DNA of 64,000 nt from Balneola sp. GTDB lineage: Bacteria; Bacteroidota; Rhodothermia; Balneolales; Balneolaceae. The position numbers were made by a program, and so were the translations under genes. The notes beneath the pieces were generated by a model. That model had not been told where the DNA came from. It made no database searches and worked only from the letters and a program-made list of their open reading frames with translations. This document shows, piece by piece, positions 26,401 to 34,340 of the stretch (positions within the stretch are counted from its first letter, which is position 1; each line of letters begins with the position of its first letter). The stretch lies in contig NZMW01000004.1 in assembly GCA_002694685.1 (NCBI GenBank), positions 62,001 through 126,000 of the forward strand, in the 5' to 3' direction.

Positions 26401-26907
26401 TTAAGAAACGCGGTCGATCGTTACCTCAAAGACTAAATTGGTATTAGCAGGAATGTCTTCTCCAGCTCCACGACTTCCATAACCGTATACTGAAGGGATA
26501 TAAAGAATAATGGTTCCACCTTCTTTAATCTCTTGTAATCCGATTTGCCATCCTGTAATAACTCTACCTAAGGACAAAGAAATAAATTCATCTTCGTCTG
26601 TTTCATCGAATACAAACCCATCCGATAAGCGGCTTCCTGTGTAAGACACTGATACAAAATTACACAGACTTGGGGAGCGTCCACTGCCTTCTGTAGTAAC
26701 CACATAACGCAGTCCTGACTTGTGAACCTGAGCCTCAATTCCTCTTTCATCAAGATAAGCATCGATGGCTTCGATATCAGCTTCCAGCTGACTTTCACTT
26801 ACATTGGTATTTGGTTTCTGACCACAACCGGTATCTAAACAAGAGGTGAACGTCAATGAAACGATAAGGCAAAGAATGATAAGACTGAATTTTCTTATTG
26901 AATGCAT
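26401..26907 (-). CDS. FKBP-type peptidyl-prolyl isomerase, lipoprotein
   Basis: A 168-residue exported cis-trans prolyl isomerase. A lipobox (LTFTSC, Cys23) is followed by a linker with a second Cys (GCGQKP), a short helix, and one FKBP domain (about 65-168): VSVSYTGSRLSDGFVFDET, then VITGWQIGLQEIKEGG and IPSVYGYGSRGAGEDIPANT. The active-site aromatic and Tyr residues of FKBPs appear conserved. It assists folding of exported proteins. It lies 94 bases upstream of the M1 peptidase gene on the same strand and may be cotranscribed with it. Confidence 0.92.
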   Translation of the reverse strand: MHSIRKFSLIILCLIVSLTFTSCLDTGCGQKPNTNVSESQLEADIEAIDAYLDERGIEAQVHKSGLRYVVTTEGSGRSPSLCNFVSVSYTGSRLSDGFVFDETDEDEFISLSLGRVITGWQIGLQEIKEGGTIILYIPSVYGYGSRGAGEDIPANTNLVFEVTIDRVS

Positions 26908-26982
26908 GTAGTCAATAGATAATTGTTAATTTTTCGGAAGCAAAAAGATAAGCGGTTCTGAAGTAAATGACAGAATTTTTGC

Positions 26983-27018
26983 TGAAATAAAAACGCTCCG
27001 ACGCAGAGCATCGGAGCG
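26983..27018 (-). terminator. Rho-independent terminator of the pnt operon, built on a repeated hairpin
   Basis: CGCTCCGA (26994-27001) and TCGGAGCG (27011-27018) form a perfect 8-bp stem over a 9-base loop, followed on the minus strand by GTTTTTATTT. The loop and adjoining stem, CGATGCTCTGCGTCG on the minus strand, recur exactly at 17433-17447. Confidence 0.75.
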
Positions 27019-27088
27019 AGGGTAAAAAAGTGAATAACAGTCAGAAATAGGGGCAGTCAGATGAAATCTGCGCCACCCTCGTTCTATT

Positions 27089-28507
27089 CTATACGTTGTT
27101 CAAGGCTTCGTTTAGAGCTTGCAAGCTTTTCTTGGCATCCCCAAAAAACATCTGATTCTTTTCATCATAAAACAGAGGGTTGTCGATGCCGGCGTAACCG
27201 GGGCTCAAACTTCGCTTGAAAACTATCGTTCTTTTGGCTTCATCTACATTTAGAATTGGCATTCCATAAATAGGGCTTCCGGGTTCGGTCTTGGCAACCG
27301 GATTCACCACGTCATTTGCACCAATTACAAGAACCACATCCGTGCTTTTAAACTCAGGGTTGATTTGGTCCATATCCAAAAGCTGATCGTAAGGAACATC
27401 AGCCTCGGCAAGGAGCACGTTCATGTGTCCGGGCATACGTCCCGCAACCGGGTGAATTCCATATTTTACCTGAACTCCACGTTCTTCAAGTTTTCCAGCC
27501 ACTTCTTTAATGACATGCTGAGCCTGAGCCACAGCCAACCCATAGCCGGGAACAATAATCACTTTAGAAGCATAAGCTACCTGTATGGCGAGATCATCAG
27601 CGGTTGTTTCCCGTACGGTTTTGTCGCCCTCTTCGCCGGAAGCTCCACCACCGGAATCACCACCAAAAGCTCCGAAGATGACGTTAGTAAGCGAGCGGTT
27701 CATGGCTTTACACATAATTTGTGTGAGGATAAGTCCGGCTGCACCCACAAGTGCACCTGCAATAATGAGCAGGTTGTTACCGATTACAAATCCGGCCATA
27801 GAGGCAGCTATTCCTGAATAGGAATTCAGTAATGAAATAACAACGGGCATATCAGCACCACCAATCGGAATTACTGAAGTAATACCAATTAACAATGACA
27901 ATCCGAGGATAATCCAGAAAATAGTTTGGTTAGTTGGATCAACGGTAAAAAATCCGATCAGCACAACCACACCAATCATAGAACCAATGTTGATGAAGTT
28001 CAATCCCGGGAAGGTGATGGCATTTCCTGAAATAAATCCTTTCAGTTTACCAAAAGCGATAAAGCTTCCAGTGAAAGTAAGAGCACCTATAAAGATGCCT
28101 AAACCTGTAGTTACTAAACTATCCGGCGACATAGTGGTAGGGTCTACGAGTCGGGAGAATTCACCCCAGGCAACTAGCGCAGAAGCGCCACCACCAAAGC
28201 CGTTAAATACCGCTACTAGTTCGGGCATTGCGGTCATGGCAACTTTCTTGGCAAGAATGGCACCGATTAAACTACCGATAACGATTCCGGCAATAATCCA
28301 TTCAAAAGAAATAATTTGTTGATCAAAAAGAGTAACAACAATTCCAATCAACATACCAATGGCTGCATATTGATTTCCCTTTCGAGCCGTAGCCGGGGAG
28401 TTCAATAATTTCAACCCGCGAATAAAAAAGAAGGTCGCGATCAGGTAAATGATTTGAATGGCATCGGGTATAAAAGGTAAAAGTGATTCCGGTAAAAACT
28501 GACTCAT
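27089..28507 (-). CDS. pntB: NAD(P) transhydrogenase subunit beta
   Basis: A 472-residue inner-membrane subunit of the proton-translocating transhydrogenase, which uses the proton gradient to reduce NADP+ with NADH. The N-terminal ~280 residues have about nine helices with the conserved MPELVAVFNGFGGGASALVA segment. The C-terminal domain III binds NADP(H): VIIVPGYGLAVAQAQH, KYGIHPVAGRMPGHMNVLLAEA and the GANDVVNP motif. Its ATG overlaps the TGA of pntA2 (ATGA), with a GGAGG ribosome site 9 bases upstream. It is the last gene of the pntA1-pntA2-pntB operon and ends at a clear terminator. Confidence 0.96.
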   Translation of the reverse strand: MSQFLPESLLPFIPDAIQIIYLIATFFFIRGLKLLNSPATARKGNQYAAIGMLIGIVVTLFDQQIISFEWIIAGIVIGSLIGAILAKKVAMTAMPELVAVFNGFGGGASALVAWGEFSRLVDPTTMSPDSLVTTGLGIFIGALTFTGSFIAFGKLKGFISGNAITFPGLNFINIGSMIGVVVLIGFFTVDPTNQTIFWIILGLSLLIGITSVIPIGGADMPVVISLLNSYSGIAASMAGFVIGNNLLIIAGALVGAAGLILTQIMCKAMNRSLTNVIFGAFGGDSGGGASGEEGDKTVRETTADDLAIQVAYASKVIIVPGYGLAVAQAQHVIKEVAGKLEERGVQVKYGIHPVAGRMPGHMNVLLAEADVPYDQLLDMDQINPEFKSTDVVLVIGANDVVNPVAKTEPGSPIYGMPILNVDEAKRTIVFKRSLSPGYAGIDNPLFYDEKNQMFFGDAKKSLQALNEALNNV

Positions 28508-28800
28508 TGGTCATCCTCCTTTTTCTTGAACATCTCGAGCATGCGGTCGGTTACCATAAATCCACCCACCACATTAATGGTGGCAAATATGATGGCAACA
28601 AAACCAATAATCTGGCTCACTTGGGAATCTAAGCCCGAGTGCCCTGCAACAATTAGTGCACCCACAATGGTAATGCCTGAAATGGCATTGGCGCCCGACA
28701 TTAAAGGGGTATGCAAAGTTGGAGGTACTTTTGCGATAAGTTCAAAGCCAATAAAACAGGCCAGAACAAAGATAAATAGGGAAAAAATTAAGGCTGACAT
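28504..28800 (-). CDS. pntA2: NAD(P) transhydrogenase subunit alpha, membrane part
   Basis: A 98-residue protein with three to four helices, matching the membrane segment that in E. coli is fused to the end of PntA. The conserved segment VPPTLHTPLMSGANAISGI is present. The split of alpha into two genes is common in many phyla. The start is taken at MSALIFSLFI; nine more in-frame codons upstream fall in a repeated sequence and are unlikely to be coding. Confidence 0.94.
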   Translation of the reverse strand: MSALIFSLFIFVLACFIGFELIAKVPPTLHTPLMSGANAISGITIVGALIVAGHSGLDSQVSQIIGFVAIIFATINVVGGFMVTDRMLEMFKKKEDDQ

Positions 28801-28811
28801 GATATTTGAAT

Positions 28812-28845
28812 ATTGAATATCGAACAAGGAACATTGAATATCGAA
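28812..28845. repeat. Direct repeat of ATTGAATATCGAA
   Basis: The 13-mer occurs at 28812-28824 and 28833-28845, spaced 21 bases apart, in the 144-base spacer between pntA1 and pntA2. A loosely related ATTGAATGTTCAATGTTC stretch lies near 28931-28950. It looks like a small mobile or slippage-derived intergenic repeat. Confidence 0.45.
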
Positions 28846-28944
28846 TTGTAAAGTATTCCCATGTTCAAAGGGTTAAGTAAAATTCAGTTATTTAAATATT
28901 AGAGTTTGTACTCAGTTCAAGATTCGTGATTGAATGTTCAATGT

Positions 28945-30066
28945 TCACGATTCCTTAAGCATTGGGCTTACAATTTCACCTTGATGGGTGATGGTGGTTT
29001 TAAGTAGAATTTCATCTTCAAAATTGAAGTTGGCTTCCCCTTCTTGAATCAATAGGTTCAGCAAAGCATACATATTCTTTGAGTATAACTTACTGGCGTG
29101 ATGAGAAAGCTGACTGGGTAAATTAATCGGACCCACAATTTTGACATCGTGTTTGATTACGGTTTTCCCGGCTTCGGTGAGTTCACAATTTCCGCCATTT
29201 TCAGCGGCCAAATCAACAATTACAGAACCCGGGGCCATATCTTTCACCATTTCTTTGGTGATTAACAGAGGAGCCGGTCTTCCGGGAATCAAAGCAGTAG
29301 TAATTATGATATCAGATTTCTTGGCATGCTCATGAATCACTTCCCGCTGACGATCCTGGCTGCTTTTGTCTAATTCTTTTGCGTAACCGCCTTCGGTCTC
29401 CATGTCTTCTTCGAGAGGAACTTCGACGAACTTAGCTCCCAAACTTTCTACCTGTTCTTTTACGGCAGGTCGAATGTCAAAAGCTTCAACTACTGACCCC
29501 AAACGTTTGCAGGTAGCAATGGCCTGAAGTCCAGCTACACCGGCTCCTAAAACAAGAGCTTTGGAAGGAGGGATGGTGCCGGCGGCCGTCATCATCATGG
29601 GTAAATACTTGTCCAATTCATTCGCAGCAATCAATGCTGACTTATATCCGGCAATGGAACTCATGGAAGATAAAGCATCCATATTTTGAGCTCTTGAAAT
29701 CCGTGGAACAGCATCCATGCCTAAAGCAGAAATTCCAAGCTCTTTCAAGGTTTCCACAAGTTCTTTGTGCTGCAGGGCCCACAGGAAGCAAATGAGTATG
29801 GCTCCTTTCTTTAATTTCTTTAACTCTTCATCTGAAGGGGTTTGTATGGTAAGCAGGACGTCGGCTTGTTTCAGAACATCATCTCGGCTGTTAGCTATTT
29901 TAGCACCCGACTCTTCGTAATGAGCATTCAGAAAATTAGATGAGAGCCCGGCATCTTTTTCAACCCAAACTTCCAATTCTTGTTTTACCAGCTGTTGGGT
30001 TACTTCAGGCGTAAGTGCAACCCGGCGTTCATGTTCCGCTGTTTCCTTTAAAACTCCAACTATCAC
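28945..30066 (-). CDS. pntA1: NAD(P) transhydrogenase subunit alpha, NAD-binding part
   Basis: A 373-residue peripheral subunit (domain I) that binds NAD(H), related to alanine dehydrogenase. It shows VGVLKETAEHERRVALTPE at the N-terminus, the RISRAQNMDALSSM mobile-loop segment, a Rossmann motif ALVLGAGVAGLQA, and a following VDLAAENGGNCELT. The start is GTG at 30064-30066, because a strong GGAGG lies 7 bases upstream and the family begins at VIVGVLKE; 15 further in-frame codons upstream are not expected to be translated. It is the first gene of the pnt operon, with a TATATTTG box upstream. Confidence 0.94.
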   Translation of the reverse strand: MIVGVLKETAEHERRVALTPEVTQQLVKQELEVWVEKDAGLSSNFLNAHYEESGAKIANSRDDVLKQADVLLTIQTPSDEELKKLKKGAILICFLWALQHKELVETLKELGISALGMDAVPRISRAQNMDALSSMSSIAGYKSALIAANELDKYLPMMMTAAGTIPPSKALVLGAGVAGLQAIATCKRLGSVVEAFDIRPAVKEQVESLGAKFVEVPLEEDMETEGGYAKELDKSSQDRQREVIHEHAKKSDIIITTALIPGRPAPLLITKEMVKDMAPGSVIVDLAAENGGNCELTEAGKTVIKHDVKIVGPINLPSQLSHHASKLYSKNMYALLNLLIQEGEANFNFEDEILLKTTITHQGEIVSPMLKES

Positions 30067-30120
30067 TATAAATCCTCCGTTAAAACATTTCAAACAACAT
30101 AATGAAATCAATGAATATCA

Positions 30121-30128
30121 CAAATATA
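30121..30128 (-). promoter_or_regulatory. Candidate -7 box TATATTTG of the pnt operon
   Basis: Fits TAnnTTTG on the minus strand, about 55 bases upstream of the GTG start of pntA1, in the divergent spacer to trxB. No clear -33 TTG. Confidence 0.35.
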
Positions 30129-30343
30129 CATGGGAGCGCTTTTTAGGGGTTTTTCTTACTAACTGACAGAAATAATGAGAACGAGTAAGAATGATGAGTA
30201 AGAGAGCATCAAAACGAACAGAACAATGCGGATTATTTTTTGATATCAGCATAAGCTTGTTCTATGAATTTGATAGAGAATTAGACAGATAATTTTATTG
30301 TCAAAACCTTATAATTAGAGTCGAATAAATAAAGGATTTTATT

Positions 30344-31321
30344 ATGGAAGACATTGCAGGAAAAACATTTGACGTAGTAATTGTGGGCAGTGGACCTGCC
30401 GGCTTAACAGCAGCGCTTTATGCAGCTCGTGCTGATCTGAGCCCTTTAGTTTTTGAAGGACCGGAGCCGGGTGGTCAACTCATGACAACCACCGATGTTG
30501 AGAACTTTCCAGGTTACCCTGATGGAGTGATGGGTCCACAGATGATGCAGGATTTCCGCGAACAAGCAACTCGATTTGGAGCAGACTGTCGCTACGGGTT
30601 TGTTTCTGATATTGATTTCAGCAAGCGTCCTTACAAAATTACTGTGGATGAAAAGACGGAAGTTTTTGCAAACGCAATTATAGCCTCAACCGGAGCTTCA
30701 GCAAAATGGCTGCATCTCGAAAGTGAGCAAAAGCTAAGAGGAAAAGGTGTTTCTGCTTGCGCTACTTGTGATGGTGCCTTCTTCCGAAATGAACACGTAA
30801 TTATTGTGGGTGGTGGTGATACCGCAATGGAAGAAGCAACCTTCCTGACCAAATTCGCAAGTAAAGTAACCGTTGTTCATCGCCGCGATGAATTGAGAGC
30901 CTCAAAAGCTATGCAAACCCGCGCATTCAATAATGAGAAAATTGAATTCATGTGGGATAGCGAACTTATTGAAGTTTTAGGTGAGCAAGTTGTGGCCGGT
31001 GTAAAGATCAGAAACTTGAACACGGAAGAAGTCACTACGCTTGATGACGTGACCGGTGTGTTTATAGCGATCGGTCATAAACCAAATACCGATCTTTTTA
31101 AAGGTGTGGTTGAAATGGATGATGTTGGATACATTCAAACTAAAGGACAGTCCACCGAAACAGACTTACCTGGTTTATTTGCTTGCGGAGATGCTATGGA
31201 TGCTATATATCGCCAAGCAGTTACCGCAGCCGGAACAGGGTGTAAAGCTGCTTTAGACGCCGAACGTTATTTAGGTGAGCTTGAAAGTCGCGAAGCAATA
31301 GCTGAGGAGCACTGGAAGTAG
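30344..31321 (+). CDS. trxB: Thioredoxin reductase
   Basis: Cytoplasmic FAD enzyme that reduces thioredoxin with NADPH. The 325 residues contain the FAD-binding GSGPAGLTAALYAARA (15-30), the redox site CATC at 139-142, the NADPH motif GGGDTAMEEA, and the second FAD motif GLFACGDAMD near the C-terminus. It is divergent from the transhydrogenase operon, which supplies NADPH. It ends at an inverted repeat shared with the convergent gene. Confidence 0.96.
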   Translation: MEDIAGKTFDVVIVGSGPAGLTAALYAARADLSPLVFEGPEPGGQLMTTTDVENFPGYPDGVMGPQMMQDFREQATRFGADCRYGFVSDIDFSKRPYKITVDEKTEVFANAIIASTGASAKWLHLESEQKLRGKGVSACATCDGAFFRNEHVIIVGGGDTAMEEATFLTKFASKVTVVHRRDELRASKAMQTRAFNNEKIEFMWDSELIEVLGEQVVAGVKIRNLNTEEVTTLDDVTGVFIAIGHKPNTDLFKGVVEMDDVGYIQTKGQSTETDLPGLFACGDAMDAIYRQAVTAAGTGCKAALDAERYLGELESREAIAEEHWK

Positions 31322-31329
31322 AATGATGT

Positions 31330-31366
31330 GGTGATATAGTGATTAGGTGAGGTTCACTATATCACC
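31330..31366. terminator. Hairpin between convergent trxB and DUF4342 gene
   Basis: GGTGATATAGTG and CACTATATCACC form a perfect 12-bp stem over a 13-base loop. Shorter related pieces (AGGTGA, TCACCATATCACT) flank it. Its placement 9 bases past the trxB stop suggests a bidirectional terminator. Confidence 0.6.
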
Positions 31367-31377
31367 AACTCACCATA

Positions 31378-31803
31378 TCACTTTTTCTTCTTGCCGACTG
31401 TTTTCTCTTCCTTCTCTTCTTCCTCAGAATCTGAGTCTTCTTTTGATTCAGTCTTTTCTTCCGGTTCGTCCTCATCTTTGATATCTATAAACTCAGCATC
31501 TACGGAATACTCATCTTCATCCGTAACTTCGCGTTCTACAATAATCTGGTAGTCATTAATAAACATGGCGAACATTCCAATGGCTGAAATTACAGGAGCC
31601 ATTGCGCCTACCAAAGCTGCTCCGGTTACTCCAAAAGCCAACTGAGTCTGAAATTTAATTTCACCTTCTTTGTCTTTTATAATCAGTTTTCTTGCACTTC
31701 CTTCCTTGATCAAATTTCGGATTTGCTTGATCACCTCATTCACTCCGCCCTGGATTTCCTGATAGATTGTTTTTGCCTTCTCTTTTGCTTCTTCTTTTTT
31801 CAT
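31378..31803 (-). CDS. DUF4342 domain protein with acidic tail
   Basis: A 141-residue protein of unknown function. Residues 1-45 form an amphipathic helix ([23 protein letters not shown]); next come a short beta segment, a hydrophobic stretch ([19 protein letters not shown], then [14 protein letters not shown]) and VEREV. This order is typical of the DUF4342 domain. The last ~50 residues are almost entirely Glu/Asp/Ser ending in KKKK, an unusually long charged tail. The hydrophobic part could be one membrane helix or a buried core. Confidence 0.75.
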   Translation of the reverse strand: MKKEEAKEKAKTIYQEIQGGVNEVIKQIRNLIKEGSARKLIIKDKEGEIKFQTQLAFGVTGAALVGAMAPVISAIGMFAMFINDYQIIVEREVTDEDEYSVDAEFIDIKDEDEPEEKTESKEDSDSEEEEKEEKTVGKKKK

Positions 31804-31894
31804 GATATGTGTGATTTATGAAATTTTTTGTAAGGAATTGGATTCTCGCCGCTCTAACTACGTAAACACAATAAAAAAGATTCAGGTACAAAAC

Positions 31895-33436
31895 ATGCTT
31901 TCAAGAGTTTATTGTGCATCCACGGTTGGGGTAGATGCAAAAATTATTGACGTGGAAACACATCACACAAATGGAATGGTGAAGTTCTTTTTAGTAGGAT
32001 TGCCAGACCGAGCCGTTAAAGAATCCCGTGATCGGGTTGAAGCGGCAATTCGAAATACAGGATCCTACTATCCATTGGGGAGAATTACAGCAAACCTGGC
32101 TCCGGCCGATTTACCTAAAGAGGGAAATGGGTTCGATCTGCCACTCGCCATTGGGATTCTGAATATGTCCGGACAACTCCATACCGACAAACTGGACTCT
32201 ACCGTTATGTTGGGTGAATTAGCTTTAGATGGACAGATCCGTCCGGTTAAAGGGGTGCTTCCTGTGGCTGTCGAAGCTGCCAAAAAAGGATTCAAATATT
32301 TAGTAGTTCCTAAGGAAAATGGAGGAGAAGCCGCTGTAGTTGAAGGGATAGACGTATTTTCATTCGACCACCTTAATCAGGTGAAAGACTGGCTGGAAAA
32401 CCGTGGGAATATAGATCCACTCAAATGTAATGTGCAGGAATATTTTCATCAAAATGGGAAGCACAATCCGCTGGACTTCAGTGATGTACGTGGACAAGAG
32501 AATGTTAAGCGCGCTCTGGAAATAGCGGCTGCAGGAGGGCATAATGTTATTATGGTTGGACCCCCAGGTTCAGGAAAAACGATGATGGCTCGCAGAATCT
32601 CAACTATTCTTCCACCCCTGACTTTAGAAGAGGCACTGGAGACGACAAAAATTCATTCTGTCTCAGGAATCCTTGAATCTGGTAAAGCACTTATTACGAA
32701 GCGACAATTTCGGTCGCCTCATCATACTGTTTCTGATGTGGCGTTGGTAGGAGGCGGGAGTATTCCCATGCCTGGAGAAATATCAATGGCTCACAATGGG
32801 GTGCTTTTTCTGGATGAGTTGCCGGAGTTTAAACGTAGTGCACTGGAAGTAATGCGTCAGCCTCTGGAAGATGGCAGCGTTTCTATTTCTCGAGCCAGAA
32901 TGAGTGTGACCTATCCAAGCCGTGTAATGCTTGTGGCTTCTATGAATCCTTCTCCTTCGGGAGATTGGTATGATGCACAGGAAATGAATGGAACCAGTTC
33001 TATGCAGATGCAGCGTTACCTCAGCAAGATAAGCGGTCCGCTTTTAGACCGAATTGATTTACATATCGAAGTACATAAAGTGAGTTATGAAGAACTTTCA
33101 GGTAAAGCCAAAGGGGAATCTTCCAATGATATTCGTGAACGTGTAGTAGTTGCCCGGGAAATTCAATCTAAGCGGTTTATGGGAATGAAAGGTGTTTACA
33201 GCAATTCCCAGATGAGTACGAGAATGGTTCGCAAAGTTTGCAAACTTGACGATGCGGGCTCATCCATTCTAAAGAAAGCTATTACTTCTTTAGGCCTTTC
33301 GGCGCGGGCCTATGATCGTATCCTAAAAGTATCCAGAACGGTAGCAGACCTGGACCATTCCGAAGAGATTAAATCCAATCACGTAGCCGAAGCTATTCAA
33401 TATCGAAGCCTGGATAGAGAAGGGTGGTTGGGGTGA
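31895..33436 (+). CDS. comM: YifB/ComM family Mg-chelatase-like AAA+ ATPase
   Basis: A 513-residue AAA+ protein. ComM is a helicase that aids integration of incoming DNA in natural transformation. It opens [20 protein letters not shown] (the ChlI/Lon-S5-like domain), has Walker A GPPGSGKT at 222-229, Walker [11 protein letters not shown], the [10 protein letters not shown] segment, and the C-terminal Mg_chelatase_C part ending in YRSLDREGW. The start is the ATG before LSRVY, which gives the usual length; 31 in-frame codons upstream do not resemble the family. It is divergent from the DUF4342 gene. Confidence 0.94.
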   Translation: MLSRVYCASTVGVDAKIIDVETHHTNGMVKFFLVGLPDRAVKESRDRVEAAIRNTGSYYPLGRITANLAPADLPKEGNGFDLPLAIGILNMSGQLHTDKLDSTVMLGELALDGQIRPVKGVLPVAVEAAKKGFKYLVVPKENGGEAAVVEGIDVFSFDHLNQVKDWLENRGNIDPLKCNVQEYFHQNGKHNPLDFSDVRGQENVKRALEIAAAGGHNVIMVGPPGSGKTMMARRISTILPPLTLEEALETTKIHSVSGILESGKALITKRQFRSPHHTVSDVALVGGGSIPMPGEISMAHNGVLFLDELPEFKRSALEVMRQPLEDGSVSISRARMSVTYPSRVMLVASMNPSPSGDWYDAQEMNGTSSMQMQRYLSKISGPLLDRIDLHIEVHKVSYEELSGKAKGESSNDIRERVVVAREIQSKRFMGMKGVYSNSQMSTRMVRKVCKLDDAGSSILKKAITSLGLSARAYDRILKVSRTVADLDHSEEIKSNHVAEAIQYRSLDREGWLG

Positions 33437-33450
33437 GGAACCTAATTATT

Positions 33451-33476
33451 AGCTGCAGGTCTGAAGACCTTTGCTT
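33451..33476. repeat. Left hairpin end of the transposase element
   Basis: Contains AGGTCT-GA-AGACCT at 33457-33470 within a 26-base sequence starting AGCTGC and ending TTGCTT. It is the exact reverse complement of 34020-34045. Confidence 0.8.
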
Positions 33477-33594
33477 ATTAATTACATAGGTATTGAAAGA
33501 ATCATAATTACCCAAACTTAAGACCAGTAGCTTAGAAGTTTAGATACAATAAACGAGGGAAGTAACTCTGGACTGCTATTAAGGAAAAGATAGA

Positions 33595-34013
33595 ATGTCA
33601 CAGTCATATTCAATTCATTGGATTCATTGCGTTTGGGGAAAAAAGATAGCCGTAAGGTTCTATTAAAGTCTTTTCGTTATAAGTTATTCAAACACATGAA
33701 AAAGTATGCGGAAGAAAGAGGAATCTTGCTGGATATTATAAACGGAGTGGAGGATCATGTACACTGCTTATTAAGGTTGAAAACAACACAATGTGTAGCT
33801 GATATAATTAGAGAAATTAAAGGAGAGTCATCCTTCTGGGTCAATAGAAAAATAATTCTTGATACAAAATTTGAATGGCAGAAAGGCTACGGAGTTTTTT
33901 CTGTATCACCCGATGACATCAACAGAATAAGAAAATACATCTATAACCAAGAATTACACCATCAAGGACAAACGTATAATCAAGAAGTCAATAACCTGAT
34001 TAAGACAAAGTAA
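33595..34013 (+). CDS. IS200-like Y1 transposase, needs a -1 frameshift (139 residues when joined)
   Basis: Two overlapping frames encode one transposase. The first starts at ATG 33595 with MSQSYSIHWIHCVWGKK, a typical IS200-like N-terminus, and stops at TAA 33664-33666. The rest (DSRKVLLKSFRYKLF to NLIKTK) lies in the -1 frame. The join falls exactly on A_AAA_AAG at 33639-33645 in the correct phase, after which reading continues with GAT. The second part carries the HUH motif GVEDHVHCLL, the WQKGYGVFSVS segment, and the tyrosine helix RKYIYNQELHH. Single-strand transposition with 5'-phosphotyrosine chemistry is known for this family. The C-terminus is about 10-15 residues shorter than common relatives. 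It may instead be a simple frameshift mutation or a homopolymer error. Confidence 0.8.
33639..33645 (+). promoter_or_regulatory. Canonical -1 slippery heptamer A_AAA_AAG
   Basis: In the frame of ATG 33595 the codons read GGA AAA AAG, so the heptamer is correctly phased. This is the most shift-prone heptamer known in E. coli insertion sequences. No strong downstream stem-loop was found by eye. Confidence 0.6.
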
Positions 34014-34019
34014 ATCGAC

Positions 34020-34045
34020 AAGCAAAGGTCTTCAGACCTGCAGCT
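34020..34045. repeat. Right hairpin end of the transposase element
   Basis: Exact reverse complement of 33451-33476, with AGGTCT-TC-AGACCT at 34026-34039. It starts 7 bases after the transposase stop. Confidence 0.8.
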
Positions 34046-34180
34046 GAAGCAATCATAGTATGATCTCAATGTTCGAATATTCACATATTCATGCGGTGTT
34101 TAGGCAAAAGAATTTATTTAAGATTATGGCTGAAGAAACTTAATCCTTGGGCATCAGTATCAATTAAAAAGGAGACGGTT

Positions 34181-34270
34181 ATGAGAAACAGAACGGCATA
34201 TTGGAGAGGCGGACTGGTATTTAGTTTACCAGTGCTAATTATTCTGACCTATTTACTACTGGTTTTATAA
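34181..34270 (+). CDS. Very small single-helix membrane protein (29 residues)
   Basis: A 29-codon frame begins MRNRTAYWRGG and continues as one hydrophobic helix (LVFSLPVLIILTYLLLVL) directly to TAA. A good ribosome site AAGGAGA ends 7 bases upstream, which is rare among the genes of this window. The basic N-terminus predicts N-in orientation. It lies between the transposase element and priA, 70 bases before the priA start. I do not recognise a family. The remainder of the 34046-34340 spacer shows no other feature. Confidence 0.55.
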   Translation: MRNRTAYWRGGLVFSLPVLIILTYLLLVL

Positions 34271-34340
34271 ATCGGTTGATTCGAGCGCTGAAATTGGATA
34301 AGCTTTCCTTCTAAAATTAATCCAAGATCACGCTGATATT

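Larger units (their letters stand above)
33451..34045. mobile_element. IS200-like / REP-associated element with inverted hairpin ends
   Basis: A Y1 (HUH) transposase gene is bounded by two perfect 26-bp inverted repeats, 33451-33476 and 34020-34045. Each end contains its own hairpin with arms AGGTCT and AGACCT around GA or TC. Outside the ends similarity stops at once. Classic IS200 elements have end hairpins but no inverted terminal repeats; single-copy REP-associated transposases are typically flanked by inverted REPs, which this resembles more. The element sits between comM and priA and breaks no gene. Confidence 0.7.

Noticed and set aside
28812-28845. Direct repeats considered as a CRISPR seed
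   Set aside because: Only two 13-base units with an 8-base spacer and no cas genes.
33618-33638. TTG as a separate start for a shortened transposase
   Set aside because: It would drop the conserved MSQSYS..IH strand of the Y1 fold; the upstream frame supplies it and meets the slippery site exactly, so a shift is the better explanation.
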